Assembly: GCA_002270465.1 (NCBI GenBank)
Contig: NQOF01000005.1
Coordinates: 248,001-312,000 of the forward strand
DNA: 64,000 nt
Direction: 5' to 3'
DNA from: Blautia hominis
GTDB lineage: Bacteria; Bacillota; Clostridia; Lachnospirales; Lachnospiraceae
The position numbers were made by a program, and so were the translations under genes. The notes below the pieces were generated by a model. That model was not told the DNA's origin. It was given only the letters and a program-made list of their open reading frames with translations, and ran no database searches. Below, piece by piece: positions 9,472 through 18,428 of this stretch (its first letter is position 1; each line of letters begins with the position of its first letter).

Positions 9472-10213
9472 TGGAATCCCCTCCCAGTATCCGGATCGTG
9501 TTCAAAAGCTCATCCATAAATAGTCTTCTGTCTCCCTTGTTCTCTAAGATCCCATTGATCCGGCCATCCTTCAGGACTACCACCCGGTCGCAGAAGGAGG
9601 CCGCGTAGCTGTCATGTGTCACCATAAATATGGTGGCCTGCATGGTATCCCTGGCCTTCAGAAATGCCTCGATCACCGCCCTGCAGGATTTGCTGTCCAG
9701 GTTTCCCGTAGGCTCATCCGCCAGGATCACCAGAGGATGGTTCATAAGTGCCCTTGCCACTGCAGTCCGCTGTTTTTCGCCCCCGGATATCTCAGCAGGA
9801 TACTTCTGCATGATCTTATCAATCCCGAATATGCGGCAGATATTTTCCGCCTTGGATTCCATCTGGGCAATAGGCCGCTCATCAATGATCTGGGGAAGAC
9901 AGATATTCTCAAACACCGTCAATCCGTCCAGCAGCATAAAATCCTGGAACACAAAACCCATCTTCCTGTTTCTAACCTTTGCCAGGTCATTCTCATTCAG
10001 TGCGGAGATATCCTCCCCGCCCAGCAGAACTGCCCCCTCGTCAAAGGGAATAAACCTGGAAATGCAATTCAGCAGGGTGGTCTTTCCGCTCCCGGAAGGC
10101 CCCATGACAGCCACGAATTCCCCCTTTTCCACATCTAATGATATATCCCTGAGCACCGGATAAACCTGGTCCCCGGTTCTGTAACTCTTTGATAAATGTC
10201 CTACCTGCAGCAT
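9458..10213 (-). CDS. ABC transporter ATP-binding protein (BceA/LolD type)
   Basis: A 251-residue ATPase. I chose ATG 10213 (MLQVGHLSKSY) with GAAAGGAG in front, because the longer reading has a non-ABC leader. It contains Walker A GPSGSGKTT, Q loop FVFQDF, signature SGGEKQR, Walker [14 protein letters not shown] and the H-loop VTHD. This is typical of the MacB/BceA/LolD class that powers FtsX-type permeases such as the one overlapping its 3' end. It is divergent from the LytTR regulator gene. Confidence 0.93.
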   Translation of the reverse strand: MLQVGHLSKSYRTGDQVYPVLRDISLDVEKGEFVAVMGPSGSGKTTLLNCISRFIPFDEGAVLLGGEDISALNENDLAKVRNRKMGFVFQDFMLLDGLTVFENICLPQIIDERPIAQMESKAENICRIFGIDKIMQKYPAEISGGEKQRTAVARALMNHPLVILADEPTGNLDSKSCRAVIEAFLKARDTMQATIFMVTHDSYAASFCDRVVVLKDGRINGILENKGDRRLFMDELLNTIRILGGDSNDNE

Positions 10214-10336
10214 AATATTCTCCTTTCGCTGATAAAAACTGTAACTTTTCAGTGTCTCCACCGTTACGGGAAAAACCCGCCGTATATTTATACTATAAAT
10301 GGTAATACAAAAGAGAAAGGACCGCATTGGGGTTCT

Positions 10337-10367
10337 TGTAAAGTTTGACATTGATTTTGTAAAGTTC
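10337..10367. promoter_or_regulatory. LytTR-type operator: two direct repeats 21 bp apart
   Basis: TGTAAAGTTT (10337-10346) and TGTAAAGTTC (10358-10367) are direct repeats whose starts are 21 bp apart, two helical turns. That is the spacing at which LytTR regulators such as AgrA bind. The site lies between the divergent ABC operon and the LytTR gene, so it is the obvious target of that regulator. Confidence 0.7.
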
Positions 10368-10377
10368 GCAGAAAGAA

Positions 10378-10406
10378 TCGACAACCATCCCAACTTCCTG
10401 TAAAAT
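10378..10406 (+). promoter_or_regulatory. Promoter of the LytTR regulator gene
   Basis: TCGACA (10378-10383), a 17-bp spacer and TAAAAT (10401-10406) form a good sigma-A promoter 58 bp upstream of the regulator start. The LytTR repeats end 10 bp upstream of its -35, consistent with autoregulation. Confidence 0.6.
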
Positions 10407-10464
10407 GCAGATAGACAGAACTAGTACTACACCGCAGGAAAGGATTGAAAAGGAGTGGAGCAGC

Positions 10465-11169
10465 ATGGTTAAAATAGGGATCTGTGATGATCAACCGCAG
10501 ATGAGAAAACCCCTTTCTCAAACATTGGAACAGGTTTTACAGCTACAGGGCATAGAATATCAGATAGCGGAATATGCATCCGGAGAGGAACTCACCGCAG
10601 GGATCTCCTGTCTGGACACGGACATCCTATTTTTGGATATAGAAATGAGAAATCTGGACGGCATAGAGACAGCAAAACTGCTGCGTAAAAAGGGCATGAA
10701 AGGCATTATCATATTTGTGACCGCACACCCCGACTTTGTTTTCCAGGGCTATGAAGTCCACGCTTTTCATTATATTCTGAAGCCATACAGAGAGGAAAAA
10801 ATAGCCGAGGTCATGAGCCAGGCTTTGGCGGAACTGGAGTTGTCAAAAGAGCAGTTTTTTGTTATAGAGCAGAAGGCAAAAACCATCCGCGTCCCCCTCA
10901 GGCAGACTCTTGCCTTCCAAAGTGACCGGAGGAAGGTCCTGGCTCTTGTGGAAGGTGAGACCATTGATTTTTATGGTAAGATCGATGATGTCATCCGGGA
11001 ACTGCCCTCCTATTTTATAAGGATCCATAACCGGTGCATTGTAAATCTCAACTATGTGACAACACTGGAAAAGGACAGATGCATAATGGGAAAATACGCC
11101 TTTCCGATCAGCAGGACGTTCCGCCAGGAATTGGAAATAGCCTTTGCCCGTGCCATGCTGAAGCATTAG
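10465..11169 (+). CDS. LytTR family response regulator
   Basis: A 234-residue regulator with an N-terminal receiver domain (DD at residues 8-9, phospho-acceptor Asp58 in LFLDIEM, conserved Lys in LKPY) and a C-terminal LytTR DNA-binding domain (about 130-230; IRIHNRCIVNLNYV). ATG 10465 is chosen because AAGGAGTG precedes it. It is followed, after a 132-bp dispersed repeat, by its likely kinase gene. It should bind the 21-bp-spaced repeats at 10337-10367 and control the divergent ABC transporter. Confidence 0.93.
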   Translation: MVKIGICDDQPQMRKPLSQTLEQVLQLQGIEYQIAEYASGEELTAGISCLDTDILFLDIEMRNLDGIETAKLLRKKGMKGIIIFVTAHPDFVFQGYEVHAFHYILKPYREEKIAEVMSQALAELELSKEQFFVIEQKAKTIRVPLRQTLAFQSDRRKVLALVEGETIDFYGKIDDVIRELPSYFIRIHNRCIVNLNYVTTLEKDRCIMGKYAFPISRTFRQELEIAFARAMLKH

Positions 11170-11180
11170 ATAACGGAGGG

Positions 11181-11312
11181 TAACTATTCAGTAGGTCTGC
11201 GCATTCACTGCACCGACCGCAAGAAAGTGTACCACGGCCAAGCAAAAATCCCATCGCCAAGGGCGATTCTGCATGAGTTTTTGCCTGTAACTGTAAGGGT
11301 ACTGAACAGTTA
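11181..11312 (+). repeat. Dispersed 130-bp repeat with terminal inverted repeats, copy A
   Basis: The ends are near-perfect 13-bp inverted repeats (TAACTATTCAGTA and TACTGAACAGTTA). The interior contains the hairpin ATCGCC-AAG-GGCGAT. A second copy in the opposite orientation lies at 47217-47346 with strong identity along the full length. There is no reading frame of note. It resembles a MITE or a structured small RNA and here separates a regulator gene from its kinase. Confidence 0.8.
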
Positions 11313-11327
11313 AAACGGAGGAAATAA

Positions 11328-12620
11328 ATGGACAGTCAACTTATGATAGAAAACGCAGTGCGTATCATCAATATGGTACAATATATTATTATGTCTGTAT
11401 TCTTCTGCAGAATGCTCTGCTGTTTCCTGCCGAAAAAAGAAGGATATTTTATGGATATACTTATCTTTATATCCGGTGTTTTCATTCCCAGTATGGTCAT
11501 TGACCCTAATGATATGTTCAATGTGACCCTGGCTTTCATCTGGATGCTGCTGTTGATGCTGTTTTGTTTTAAAGGCTCCGTGATCTCCAAACTTTCTGTG
11601 ACAGCAGTCATTTATCCTCTGATCATTGCCCTGAATCTTCTCATATCGGAATTCTCATTGAGACTCTGGCTTGCAGGCGGAAAAAGCTTTCTTCTGGATA
11701 TGGCTGTCAGCATAGCCGATGGCCTTATCCATATTCTTTTCTGGTACTTTATTTACAAGACCTTTGTCAGCAAAGTCCGCCAGGCCAGCAGACTGTACAG
11801 TCAGAACACCTGGATCCTGCTGGGGATCATCTGCCTTGCCTCCCTTGTCAGTATTACGGTGTGCACCTATTACACCCCTGAGGAGACATACAAAATATGG
11901 CCCTGTGCCGTAGCCTGCATGGTGACCAATATCGGCAGCCTCTATCTGGCTGAATACTTTGTAAACACGATCCGGCATGAGATGGAGCAGAACAGCTTAA
12001 AGCTCCAGCGTGTTTATTATGAAGAACTGGAAAGAAACCAGGCAGAGATACGCAGGTTCCGCCACGATATGAACCATCATCTTCTGATAATAAGGGATTT
12101 ATTTGACCAGGGTGATAAGGAAGCCGCCCATGCATACTTTCAGGAATTAGAATCCCAGATCGCTCCTCAAAACCGGTGCTTCTGTAAAAACAGTGTGCTG
12201 AACGCCGTGTTAAATTCCAAATACAACAAGGCAGCGGACGGCAGCATTGACTGCTTTTTCCGCATAGACCTGCCTGAGGTCACAGCCATTGACCAGGTAA
12301 GCCTGTGTTCCATATTTGCCAACACCCTGGACAACGCCATTGAAGCCTGCCTGAAAATACCGGAACCGGAAAAACGAAAAATCTCTCTAAAAGCCAGAAT
12401 TGCAGAAAATGGATTTTTCAGTTATGAGATTAAAAATGCAAAAATAAACGCAGTCACAGTAGAAAAAGGAAAATATGTTTCAGATAAAAAGAACCGATCA
12501 GAACACGGCGTAGGCCTCACCAGCCTGCAAAGGACTGTCGAAAAATATAACGGAACCCTTCGTATCTCTTACGACGAAACGTCATTTACGGTAGTCATAC
12601 TGATTGGAAATTCCCTGTAA
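11328..12620 (+). CDS. Sensor histidine kinase, GHKL (AgrC/NatK-like) class
   Basis: A 430-residue membrane kinase with about six N-terminal transmembrane helices (residues 10-215), a short coiled linker, a histidine box of the type that pairs with LytTR regulators (RRFRHDMNHH, near residue 245) and a GHKL ATPase core (FANTLDNAIEAC, HGVGLTSLQRTV). It is the cognate kinase of the regulator at 10465-11169. The multi-helix sensor without an outside loop fits detection of a peptide or of the membrane itself. A strong terminator follows 5 bp after the stop. Confidence 0.92.
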   Translation: MDSQLMIENAVRIINMVQYIIMSVFFCRMLCCFLPKKEGYFMDILIFISGVFIPSMVIDPNDMFNVTLAFIWMLLLMLFCFKGSVISKLSVTAVIYPLIIALNLLISEFSLRLWLAGGKSFLLDMAVSIADGLIHILFWYFIYKTFVSKVRQASRLYSQNTWILLGIICLASLVSITVCTYYTPEETYKIWPCAVACMVTNIGSLYLAEYFVNTIRHEMEQNSLKLQRVYYEELERNQAEIRRFRHDMNHHLLIIRDLFDQGDKEAAHAYFQELESQIAPQNRCFCKNSVLNAVLNSKYNKAADGSIDCFFRIDLPEVTAIDQVSLCSIFANTLDNAIEACLKIPEPEKRKISLKARIAENGFFSYEIKNAKINAVTVEKGKYVSDKKNRSEHGVGLTSLQRTVEKYNGTLRISYDETSFTVVILIGNSL

Positions 12621-12625
12621 CGGCA

Positions 12626-12665
12626 GAAGGCTGCAGAGCATTGCCCTGCAGCCTTCAAATTTTTA
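12626..12665 (+). terminator. Terminator of the LytTR kinase gene
   Basis: A perfect 11-bp GC-rich stem (12626-12636 with 12646-12656) followed by AAATTTTT on the plus strand. Confidence 0.88.
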
Positions 12666-12714
12666 AATACCGGACCTTCCGGCAGCACATTCTGCTCTGA
12701 CAGGCCCGTCCGCC

Positions 12715-15237
12715 TCACTGCTCTCCATCTGCCCGCAGTCTCTCGATCACGCTGTCCTTCTGCGTCATCTGATAAATAACAGGAGGCACAACCACACACA
12801 CCGCAATGATAGCTGCAAATAAAATGAGATTGTAGAGAACCGGCAGGGAATATTCTATATCATATACTGTCACGCTCTGAAAGACCAGATAGCTCAGAGG
12901 CAGTCCTGCCACCAGGGACAGCAGGATAGACAGCCCCCCGTAACCAAGCCCCTCCCGGACCAGTACTTTTTTTATCTGTCCTGACGTCATCCCAAGGCTT
13001 TCCAGGGTGGCAAACTCCTTTGCCCGGTTCTGAACACCTGCTGCCATCATGTTGATATAATTCAAAATAGAAAGCACCGCCAGAATGATACCCAGTCCAC
13101 CGCCCAGGAATTTCACCTGCTGCTCAGATAATTTCATCTCCTGGTACCTGACTAATTTGGATCGAAATGATATCTGCGTCTCTCCCCGGAAGACTTTTTT
13201 TACTGCTTTCTCCGTATCTTTGGAATACGGCTCCTCATAATCCACTTGCACCAGTTCGGTATAAAGCTTATCCCCCATTAGCTTTTCTGCAAAGGCATTA
13301 CTCACCAGAATGTCCGGCGTGTAACCCCCTGAAAACTCGGCGGGATTCAGGCTGCTATCCCCCACTGCCGCAATTGTCACCTGATACTCTTTTTGAGGAT
13401 TGGAACTGTCAGGAAGGGCAAACCGTATCTTCTTTCCCACCGCTTCCTCCGCAGACGCCCAAAATACAAGTGCCACTGCAGTCTCACCTTTCTCAAATGC
13501 GTCCCGGTCCAGAATCCCGCCCAGCTCATGGTTTACTTTCCGAAACTCTTCCGGGCTGATTCCGATCATACGCATACCGAATATGTTGTTAAATGCCTCT
13601 GCGTCCTTTTTATAGCCCTCCATATCATCCTCATAATTTCCCGGAGAGTACCGGGACTCGTAGAGCCGTTTATAATATTCACCGAATGCCTCCTCCTGAT
13701 AAGGAACGGAAGTCTCTGCGGATGTCACCGGCCTGACTTCCTTCACGCCCTTTACAGAACGGAGTTCCTCCACTTTCTCATCCGTGATAAGAGGAAGATT
13801 TTCGTTCAGTGTGGTCTGATTCTTGACCTGGATATCACATTCACTGGTCTGATCCAGAATATTTTTGGCATCATTTCCTCTAACAACTGCATTTACACAC
13901 ACAAATACGGTCAGAGCCACAAAGAAAGAGCCTAATATCACAACCGCCTGTTTCTTATCCCGAAACATATTTCTGCGTGCCATATCTTTCAAACCACTGA
14001 CCCGCTCTTTTTCCCTACGCTTTCCCTCTGTCAGCCCTATGTAACGGACAGCCTCTACCGGTGAACATTCCCCGGTAATAACAGCGGGCTTCCGGCACCC
14101 GGCCAGCACCGTGGCAGAAGCAAACACTGCGGCTCCGATATAAATGATCGGATACACGGTCACAATCTTTTCATTCACCAGTGAGGGGTCCATCAGCCTA
14201 AGCGCCATAGGCACTACCCCGGCGGAGACCACTGCCCCCAGCAGCAGACCTAAAGGTATGCCAATACAGGAATTCCAAAATGCCTGCAGATAGACCAGCC
14301 TTTTCAACTGTACAGAGGTCATTCCCAACGTTTTAAGCTGTCCATAATATCGGATATCCTTAGAGACAGAAATATACAGCGTGTTATAGACAAAAAGGCC
14401 GCCGCTGATCAAAATCATAATTAACAGCCCGCCAAGCCCTGCCGTCACCTTTATGAAATTTGCAAGAATCTGATCATCTGCCATAAGCACCTGAGGCTTC
14501 TGCAGATTTAGAGGCTTCTGTATGTCCATTATATCCTTTTTAGAATACAGAGGGTTCTTCAGGGTGATCTTCAAAGCGCCCTGGGTAAAGCCTGTAGGCT
14601 CTGCCCCCGTTGTATCAAAGAATGCCTCGGACACATAGCCATATTGGTTGCCTGAGTAGTCTCTGTAATAGCCGCTAAGCCTAAATGTCTTATTGATATT
14701 CTCCTGTTGTCCATCTTCTTCATTGGAATTCAGCGCATAATATGTCAGCGGCAGTTCCATTCCAATCTCCGGCTCCCTGATCCCCATATTTTTAAGAGCC
14801 TCTGTTGACAGCACCAGTTCATTTTCCTTCTCAGGGTAGTTCCCCTTAAAAAACTCATAGGCAGGAATACATTGTTTCTCCCAGCAGATTTGGTCCACCC
14901 AATAAAATCTCATTTTTTCTAAAGCCTTACCCTTGTATTCCTCCGCAATACCGCACTTGACAACAAGTCCTGCATACTTTACGGCATCCATGTCCCTGAC
15001 CTTTTCCACCTGGTCTTCCCTGGGTTCTGTCAGCTCTATATCGTAATCCATCCCATTCATCCGAACTGAACGTTCTGAGATCCCGTTCCAGTAACTGATA
15101 CCGATACCAAATACTGCAGTTATCAAAAACGTTGTGAGGACCACCGCAAAGACAGTGAGAGCATTCCGCTTTTTGTTGGCCTTATATGTGGTTTTAGCCA
15201 CTGATGTGATGACACTTCGGCTGTTCACCTTTATCAT
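12715..15237 (-). CDS. ABC transporter permease with two FtsX domains
   Basis: An 840-residue permease: N-terminal helix (about 24-46), a large extracellular domain (about 50-255), an FtsX bundle (about 265-390), a further helix (near 435), a second outer domain (about 455-680) and a C-terminal FtsX bundle (about 700-820). This MacB/YknZ-like double architecture is usual in Firmicute exporters controlled by a neighbouring two-component system. Its ATG overlaps the ATPase stop codon by 4 bp (ATGA), so the two are coupled. The OmpR-type system upstream (16252-17852) is its likely controller. Confidence 0.9.
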   Translation of the reverse strand: MIKVNSRSVITSVAKTTYKANKKRNALTVFAVVLTTFLITAVFGIGISYWNGISERSVRMNGMDYDIELTEPREDQVEKVRDMDAVKYAGLVVKCGIAEEYKGKALEKMRFYWVDQICWEKQCIPAYEFFKGNYPEKENELVLSTEALKNMGIREPEIGMELPLTYYALNSNEEDGQQENINKTFRLSGYYRDYSGNQYGYVSEAFFDTTGAEPTGFTQGALKITLKNPLYSKKDIMDIQKPLNLQKPQVLMADDQILANFIKVTAGLGGLLIMILISGGLFVYNTLYISVSKDIRYYGQLKTLGMTSVQLKRLVYLQAFWNSCIGIPLGLLLGAVVSAGVVPMALRLMDPSLVNEKIVTVYPIIYIGAAVFASATVLAGCRKPAVITGECSPVEAVRYIGLTEGKRREKERVSGLKDMARRNMFRDKKQAVVILGSFFVALTVFVCVNAVVRGNDAKNILDQTSECDIQVKNQTTLNENLPLITDEKVEELRSVKGVKEVRPVTSAETSVPYQEEAFGEYYKRLYESRYSPGNYEDDMEGYKKDAEAFNNIFGMRMIGISPEEFRKVNHELGGILDRDAFEKGETAVALVFWASAEEAVGKKIRFALPDSSNPQKEYQVTIAAVGDSSLNPAEFSGGYTPDILVSNAFAEKLMGDKLYTELVQVDYEEPYSKDTEKAVKKVFRGETQISFRSKLVRYQEMKLSEQQVKFLGGGLGIILAVLSILNYINMMAAGVQNRAKEFATLESLGMTSGQIKKVLVREGLGYGGLSILLSLVAGLPLSYLVFQSVTVYDIEYSLPVLYNLILFAAIIAVCVVVPPVIYQMTQKDSVIERLRADGEQ

Positions 15238-16019
15238 ACGGCATCACCTCCGCTGACTTTATCATCTGCACAGACTTCTCCGCCTCCGCTGACTTTATCA
15301 CCTGCACAGACTTCTCCGCCTCCGCTGACTTTATCACCTGCACAGACTTCTCCGCCTCCGCTGATCCTTCCATCCTCCAGGCGGATGATCCGGCCCGCCA
15401 TCTGGGCGATCTCCTCATTGTGAGTGATCATCACCACGGTCTGTCCCAACTGTTCACTGGACACTTTGATCAGCCCCAGCACATCCTGGCTGGTGCTGCT
15501 GTCCAGATTGCCCGTGGGTTCATCGGCCAGGATAATAGCAGGCTTTGCCGCCAGCGCCCTGGCAAGGGCCACCCTCTGCTGCTGCCCGCCGGAGAGCTGA
15601 CTGGGCATAGCGAACTTCTTTTCCGTAAGACCCAGCATCTCCAGAATACCCTCCACAAATTTTTTATCCGGTTTTACGCCGTCAAGCTGAATGGGAAGAA
15701 TAATATTTTCATATACATTCATAAGTGGAAGCAGATTATAATTCTGAAACACAAACCCAATCTTCCTGCGTCTGAAAATAGTCAGTTCATCCTTTGTCAT
15801 ATTAGATATATCCCTGCCGTCCACGATCACCTTCCCTGATGTGGGCACATCCAGGCCTCCAAGCATATGTAGCAGCGTAGATTTTCCGCTTCCCGACCTG
15901 CCCACAATAGCAGCAAATTCACCCTTCTCCACTTTAAGGCTGATCCCATCCAGTGCCCTGACCGTGGAATCCCCCAGCCGGTAATATTTTCTCAAATCTT
16001 CTGTAATCAGTATTGCCAT
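15234..16019 (-). CDS. ABC transporter ATP-binding protein with repeated C-terminal tail
   Basis: A 261-residue MacB/LolD-class ATPase from ATG 16019 (AGGAGG in front): Walker [17 protein letters not shown], signature LSGGQQQR, Walker [16 protein letters not shown]-loop THNEE. After the normal end of the fold comes an odd tail of three 12-residue repeats ([12 protein letters not shown]) encoded by a 36-bp tandem array. Each repeat carries one cysteine, so the tail adds three cysteines to a cytoplasmic ATPase. It is coupled to the permease by a 4-bp overlap. Confidence 0.92.
   Translation of the reverse strand: MAILITEDLRKYYRLGDSTVRALDGISLKVEKGEFAAIVGRSGSGKSTLLHMLGGLDVPTSGKVIVDGRDISNMTKDELTIFRRRKIGFVFQNYNLLPLMNVYENIILPIQLDGVKPDKKFVEGILEMLGLTEKKFAMPSQLSGGQQQRVALARALAAKPAIILADEPTGNLDSSTSQDVLGLIKVSSEQLGQTVVMITHNEEIAQMAGRIIRLEDGRISGGGEVCAGDKVSGGGEVCAGDKVSGGGEVCADDKVSGGDAV
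15249..15356 (-). repeat. 36-bp coding minisatellite, three units
   Basis: Three tandem 36-bp units (15249-15284, 15285-15320, 15321-15356) that differ by single bases, inside the 3' end of the ABC ATPase gene. The unit length keeps the frame, so copy-number change would lengthen or shorten the protein tail by 12 residues. Confidence 0.9.
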
Positions 16020-16251
16020 ATGAAAAGTCCTCCTCTTTCTCAATTCTTCATAACAGTTCAGCACTCTCACTGCCACAGCCAAAAATGCATACAAAATTCA
16101 CCTGCCGCCGGAATTTTCATTTAGCTGCCGAATCCTATTTTGCCCACTGCCCAGCGATTTGGCAGACTTGTTGAATCGTTATGATTCCTCTTTAATATAA
16201 CAGAGAAAGCTTTCCACATCCTTTCTCAAATATGACAATTTTGACAGATTC

Positions 16252-17181
16252 CTACTGCCTCCTCAAATAAACGGAAAACACAGCCCCGCTCCCTGCTTCT
16301 GACCGCACCTTAACATAACCGCCCTGTTTCTTTATGATCTCCCGCACCAGATACAGACCGATCCCCAGGCCTTTTACCCCCGCCACCTCCGGCGAACGGT
16401 AAAACCTCTGAAAGATCAGCCCCTGTTCCTCCTCCCTGATCCCAATCCCCTCATCCTTCACCTGAATACACAAAAAAGACTCATAGGGAACCGCGCGAAT
16501 CCCCACTACAGCCCCCACCGGGGAGTATTTCACCGCGTTATCCAAAAGATTTACCAAAGCCTCCACCGTCCATTTCATATCAAAAAACGCCCTCTCCGGG
16601 GAGGGAACAGCTTCTATGACAATCTCCTTCTTCAGTGCCTGCATCTCCACAGCCTGACATGCCCTTGCTATGAGTTCATCAACGGAAGATTTCTCCACAT
16701 GTACAGCGATCATCTCAGTCTCCAGATAAGAGGACCGCACCAGTTCTTTCATAAAAAAATCCAGCTTATCCGCCTGCCTGTGAATCCTGGATGCCATTTC
16801 TCCTGCATGTTCCCCCAGTTCCTGCTCCTCCAGCAGACCTGCATAGAGCATAATATTAGTCAGAGGTGTGCGCACCTGATGTGAAATATCCGAGATCAGC
16901 CCCTTCACCAGATTTCTCTCCCTGTCCGCCTGTTCACAATTCATCTGCGACATTTCCACCAATTGGTTCAGCCTCTGCGTAATGGCAGCGTCCATAGACT
17001 CATCAAAACTACTCTCCTGCAAATGTCCCCCAATTGCCCGGTCAAGCCGTTCCAGAACCCCATCAAGCTGCCTCCTCATACGCCTGTAATACCATCCCCC
17101 AAAAACACCCGCCCCGGCAAACATTCCCAAACAAAACACAACCCCAGTCCAAAACGCCCCGCTCATACCCCATTCTCCCAT
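16252..17181 (-). CDS. Sensor histidine kinase (OmpR/VanS type)
   Basis: A 309-residue kinase with one strong N-terminal hydrophobic segment (about 9-31), no sizeable outer domain, a HisKA box (SHQVRTPLTN, His101), N box (NLLDNAVKYSP), DEGIGI and GLGIGLYLV. The lack of a sensor domain is the pattern of kinases that are switched by a partner ABC transporter. The start is ambiguous. ATG 17181 (AAGGGG in front) overlaps the regulator gene by 19 bp, while ATG 17166 gives a 4-bp ATGA overlap. It lies upstream of the FtsX transporter pair. Confidence 0.92.
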   Translation of the reverse strand: MGEWGMSGAFWTGVVFCLGMFAGAGVFGGWYYRRMRRQLDGVLERLDRAIGGHLQESSFDESMDAAITQRLNQLVEMSQMNCEQADRERNLVKGLISDISHQVRTPLTNIMLYAGLLEEQELGEHAGEMASRIHRQADKLDFFMKELVRSSYLETEMIAVHVEKSSVDELIARACQAVEMQALKKEIVIEAVPSPERAFFDMKWTVEALVNLLDNAVKYSPVGAVVGIRAVPYESFLCIQVKDEGIGIREEEQGLIFQRFYRSPEVAGVKGLGIGLYLVREIIKKQGGYVKVRSEAGSGAVFSVYLRRQ

Positions 17182-17852
17182 TGATACCCCTTCCCATAGA
17201 CCGTTTTTATATACACCGGTTTGGAAGGATCATCCTCCAGTTTATCCCTAAGGCGGCGGATACCCACAGAGAGTGCGTTATCCTCCACATACTCCGTCCC
17301 ATCCGGCCAGACCCATTCCATCAAACGCTCCCTCGTCAGAATCTGTCCCGGATGAAAGACCAGCAGATACAAAATCCTCTGCTCCGTCCTGCTCAGCTCT
17401 ATAGTTACCCCATCCTTCATAAATTCCATCGTAGCAAACTGGAACCGAAAAGGACCATTCTTATAATCCGTCTCCTGTTCCGGTGCCGTCCTCCTAAGAA
17501 GCGCCCGGATCCTAGCCCGCAAAACCATAGCAGAGAACGGCTTCGTAATATAATCATCCGCCCCACACTCCAGCCCCCGCACAATATCCAGTTCCATATC
17601 CCTTGCCGTAAGCAGTATAATAGACACCTTACTGCTGCCCCGTATCCTCCTGCACAACTCAAACCCACTTCCATCCGGCAGATTCACATCCAATATAAGT
17701 AAGTCAAACTTCCTCTCCCCAATCCTCTCCTCAGCCTCCCTCACAGTCCCACAGACCGTAAAAGAAAACTCCTCATCAGCCAGCGCCATCTCCATTCCCG
17801 CCGCCAGATCCGCATCATCTTCCAATATCAAAATATACTTCAAATCCTCCAC
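17163..17852 (-). CDS. OmpR family response regulator
   Basis: A 229-residue regulator with a receiver domain (EDD near residue 11, phospho-acceptor Asp55 in LILDVNLPDG, Lys in TKPF) and a winged-helix output domain (LSVGIRRLRDKLEDDP, TVYGKGYQW). It is translationally coupled to the kinase gene and probably controls the ABC transporter at 12715-16019. Confidence 0.94.
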   Translation of the reverse strand: MEDLKYILILEDDADLAAGMEMALADEEFSFTVCGTVREAEERIGERKFDLLILDVNLPDGSGFELCRRIRGSSKVSIILLTARDMELDIVRGLECGADDYITKPFSAMVLRARIRALLRRTAPEQETDYKNGPFRFQFATMEFMKDGVTIELSRTEQRILYLLVFHPGQILTRERLMEWVWPDGTEYVEDNALSVGIRRLRDKLEDDPSKPVYIKTVYGKGYQWENGV

Positions 17853-18238
17853 TCCTCTCTCAACCCAAACTCACTCCATCCCCATACCGTCTGCCCACTA
17901 TAGAATCCCACCTTTCTACCTATAATGTACCCATAAGTGTGGACACACTGAAGAGTGGGTGCCCGTCTTCTTTAGACATATCCACAGTCCATAAGGTATT
18001 CTTAAATCAAGAAGAGAAAGAATCCTATAAGCAGAAAACCCTTCACCAATAAACAAATCCTAATACTACCCCCCTACACCTACAATACACCTTCACCTAC
18101 TATTTAAACAGTATAACATCTTCCCCACTTCCTGCCCATCCGCCAAAAGCTTTTAACATCATTCTATCCCAGCGCACAACACACATTCAAATCCTGCCAC
18201 ATACCCCACCCAAAACACCCGCGGGCCAAAGAAAAACA
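17853..18238. other. Non-coding stretch between the regulator gene and the IS110 region
   Basis: About 390 bp, pyrimidine-rich on the plus strand. It must contain the promoter of the two-component operon. I see only minor dyads (for example GAAGA...TCTTC near 17951-17972) and no gene or clear promoter. Confidence 0.5.
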
Positions 18239-18284
18239 GGAAAAGTATGGGAGAGGGTCCAGGGAGCATATTGCCTGTGAGCGA
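18239..18284 (+). repeat. Left arm of a perfect 46-bp inverted repeat around IS110
   Basis: Identical to the reverse complement of 19970-20015. Homology continues more weakly toward the element (CGGAG...CTGC...TTACT) for about 50 bp on both sides, so two inverted copies of a repeat of about 95 bp flank the insertion. Confidence 0.9.
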
Positions 18285-18428
18285 TGTTTCAGAGGAGCGC
18301 CGCGGAGATCCACCTGCCCCAGTTACTTAATGAAGAGGCCCCTGCCGATGAATTACTGTGAAACTATACTTCCGATTAGCCAAAAAAGCGCAGACTTCCC
18401 CTATAACATTTTTAGGTTTTTTTATAAA

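Noticed and set aside
13393-13935. A 180-codon plus-strand frame
   Set aside because: It is antisense to the FtsX permease, with no ribosome site and no domain.
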